Part shown: positions 14,043 through 14,830 of the stretch, piece by piece | How the letters are laid out: every line of letters starts with the position of its first letter | Numbering within the stretch: position 1 is the stretch's first letter | Source: SVMC01 sp045601345 | GTDB taxonomy: Bacteria > Bacillota > Clostridia > Oscillospirales > Oscillospiraceae | NCBI GenBank assembly: GCA_045601345.1 | Contig: JAZRZL010000017.1 | Location: forward strand, 1 to 14,830 | DNA length: 14,830 bases | Direction of reading: 5' to 3' | The notes under the pieces: model-generated | Databases searched by the model: none | Seen by the model: the letters and a program-made list of their open reading frames with translations, nothing else | What the model was told of the DNA's origin: nothing | Made by a program: the position numbers and the translations under genes

Positions 14043-14830
14043 TTAGTGTGAAGGACGTTGCTTCGCAGCGCTTTGCATAGAAGCAGTATAGACGATAACC
14101 TCCTCGCCGGCGGCATTGGTGCATTTGAGATAGCCAACGGCGTAGAGATTCTTTAATGCCGTGCTGGCACTCAGGTTCAGGTTCAGGGTATAGCTGCCGG
14201 TGTTGCGGACAGCGGCTACAGCGTTTTTCTTGATGTCACTGCCGTCCACATTTTCGAGCTTCAGGCTGCCAGAACCGCTCTTGTCATCATTATAGGTTCT
14301 TACGAAACCGGCCTCAACGGGCTGATAGCCGGACGGAAGCTCCCAACGGACAATCAGCTTGAGCTGCTGGCCACCGTTTGCAAGGCCAACCCTGTCTGTA
14401 AGCTCCAGAGCAACCAGCGGGGTAGGCTTCACAGGAGTATCTTCATATTGGGCTTCAATCTGGGTATTGCTCTTGAGATAGAACTTATAGGTTTTGGAAT
14501 CGCTAACTTTTACGCCATTGAGATACCAGCCAGCAAAGAACTTCCCTTCCTCCGGTGCATCAGCCTGAATCGTAATAAAATCACCATAGAGATACGGTTC
14601 ATTCTCTCTGTTGCCGCTTGTAATTGTACCATTGATTACATTCAGCGTGCAGCTAGCCTGATCCACCTTCGTGGTAGTAAATTCTTTTCCATGGAGTGTA
14701 ACAGCGGCAGTGTAGGTAATGTAGCCTTCAGGCACAGAGGCAGAGCTTACCGCAGCGGAGATCGTTTGCTCACCCTCATTGCATCTGTTGCACTTGCAAA
14801 CAGCTGTAGCTGCATAACCGCCCACAGCGG
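14043..14830 (-). CDS. C-terminal part of a secreted surface protein with a bacterial repeat domain
   Basis: The frame is open at the window edge, so the start is outside; 262 residues are visible. From the N side there is a CKCNRCN Cys cluster followed by a beta-rich stretch (EGYITYTAAVTLHGKEF) like the repeats of large Ruminococcus/Clostridium cell-surface proteins, then a bacterial-repeat type domain (Flg_new or InlB B-repeat-like) recognised by DFITIQADAPEEGKFFAGWY with KVSDSKTYKF and QIEAQYED. A short Pro-rich linker (TPVKPTP) leads to a last Thr/Asn/Ser-rich beta domain of about 125 residues. No LPxTG motif or SLH domain is present, so how it attaches to the cell is not visible. Binding or adhesion is likely; the ligand is unknown. 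Confidence 0.8.
   Translation of the reverse strand, partial: AVGGYAATAVCKCNRCNEGEQTISAAVSSASVPEGYITYTAAVTLHGKEFTTTKVDQASCTLNVINGTITSGNRENEPYLYGDFITIQADAPEEGKFFAGWYLNGVKVSDSKTYKFYLKSNTQIEAQYEDTPVKPTPLVALELTDRVGLANGGQQLKLIVRWELPSGYQPVEAGFVRTYNDDKSGSGSLKLENVDGSDIKKNAVAAVRNTGSYTLNLNLSASTALKNLYAVGYLKCTNAAGEEVIVYTASMQSAAKQRPSH

Noticed and set aside
1..14830. tRNA, rRNA, CRISPR arrays or riboswitches
   Set aside because: No cloverleaf, regular spaced repeats or riboswitch-like conserved leader was seen by eye in any intergenic region.

Overview
The window looks like a chromosomal segment of a low-to-middle GC Gram-positive anaerobe of the class Clostridia, most likely near Oscillospiraceae/Ruminococcaceae. 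This rests on the strong AGGAGG-type ribosome binding sites, TTGACA/TATAAT-type promoters, a FakB/PlsY phospholipid gene pair, type III pantothenate kinase, an FHA-SEDS plus class B PBP pair, an amidase of the LSPSTQ type and a surface protein with repeat domains. The assignment is from gene content and protein style only; no search was run.

Layout. 1-949: the 3' part of an IS256-family transposase, a long near-perfect inverted repeat just after its stop, and a probable IS right end. 950-1690 (+): a cytoplasmic-looking amidase with an SH3b domain, converging on a small lipoprotein gene (2183-1683, -). 4475-2255 (-): an operon with its own promoter (4520-4547) and terminator (2202-2230), encoding a DegV/FakB fatty-acid-binding protein, PlsY acyltransferase and a DEDDh exonuclease. 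4661-4837 (+): a 58-residue membrane protein gene whose stop codon abuts that of the next operon. 7304-4838 (-): metallophosphoesterase, CoaX and a diaminopimelate-decarboxylase-like protein that has lost the PLP lysine. 7389-8188 (+): three tightly packed small genes of unknown function, divergent from the previous operon and ended by a bidirectional terminator. 13797-8225 (-): AI-2E-type transporter, DAHP synthase, an FHA-domain SEDS glycosyltransferase and a class B penicillin-binding protein. 13912-14010: two adjacent hairpin repeats, the first REP-like. 14830-14043 (-): the C-terminal part of a secreted surface protein.

How the genes work together. The operon 4475-2255 joins fatty-acid binding (FakB) to the first acylation of glycerol-3-phosphate (PlsY). 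The FHA-SEDS and PBP genes overlap and should form a polymerase/transpeptidase pair for septal, elongation or spore peptidoglycan, with the FHA domain pointing to control by Ser/Thr phosphorylation. The amidase is another wall enzyme. CoaX makes the first step of CoA synthesis.

Most worth a second look: the decarboxylase-like protein with Arg in place of the PLP lysine and Ala in place of the active-site Cys; the three-gene small-protein operon; the 58-residue membrane protein; the FHA-SEDS fusion; and the REP-like and 13-bp hairpins at 13.9-14.0 kb. No RNA gene, CRISPR array or riboswitch was seen.
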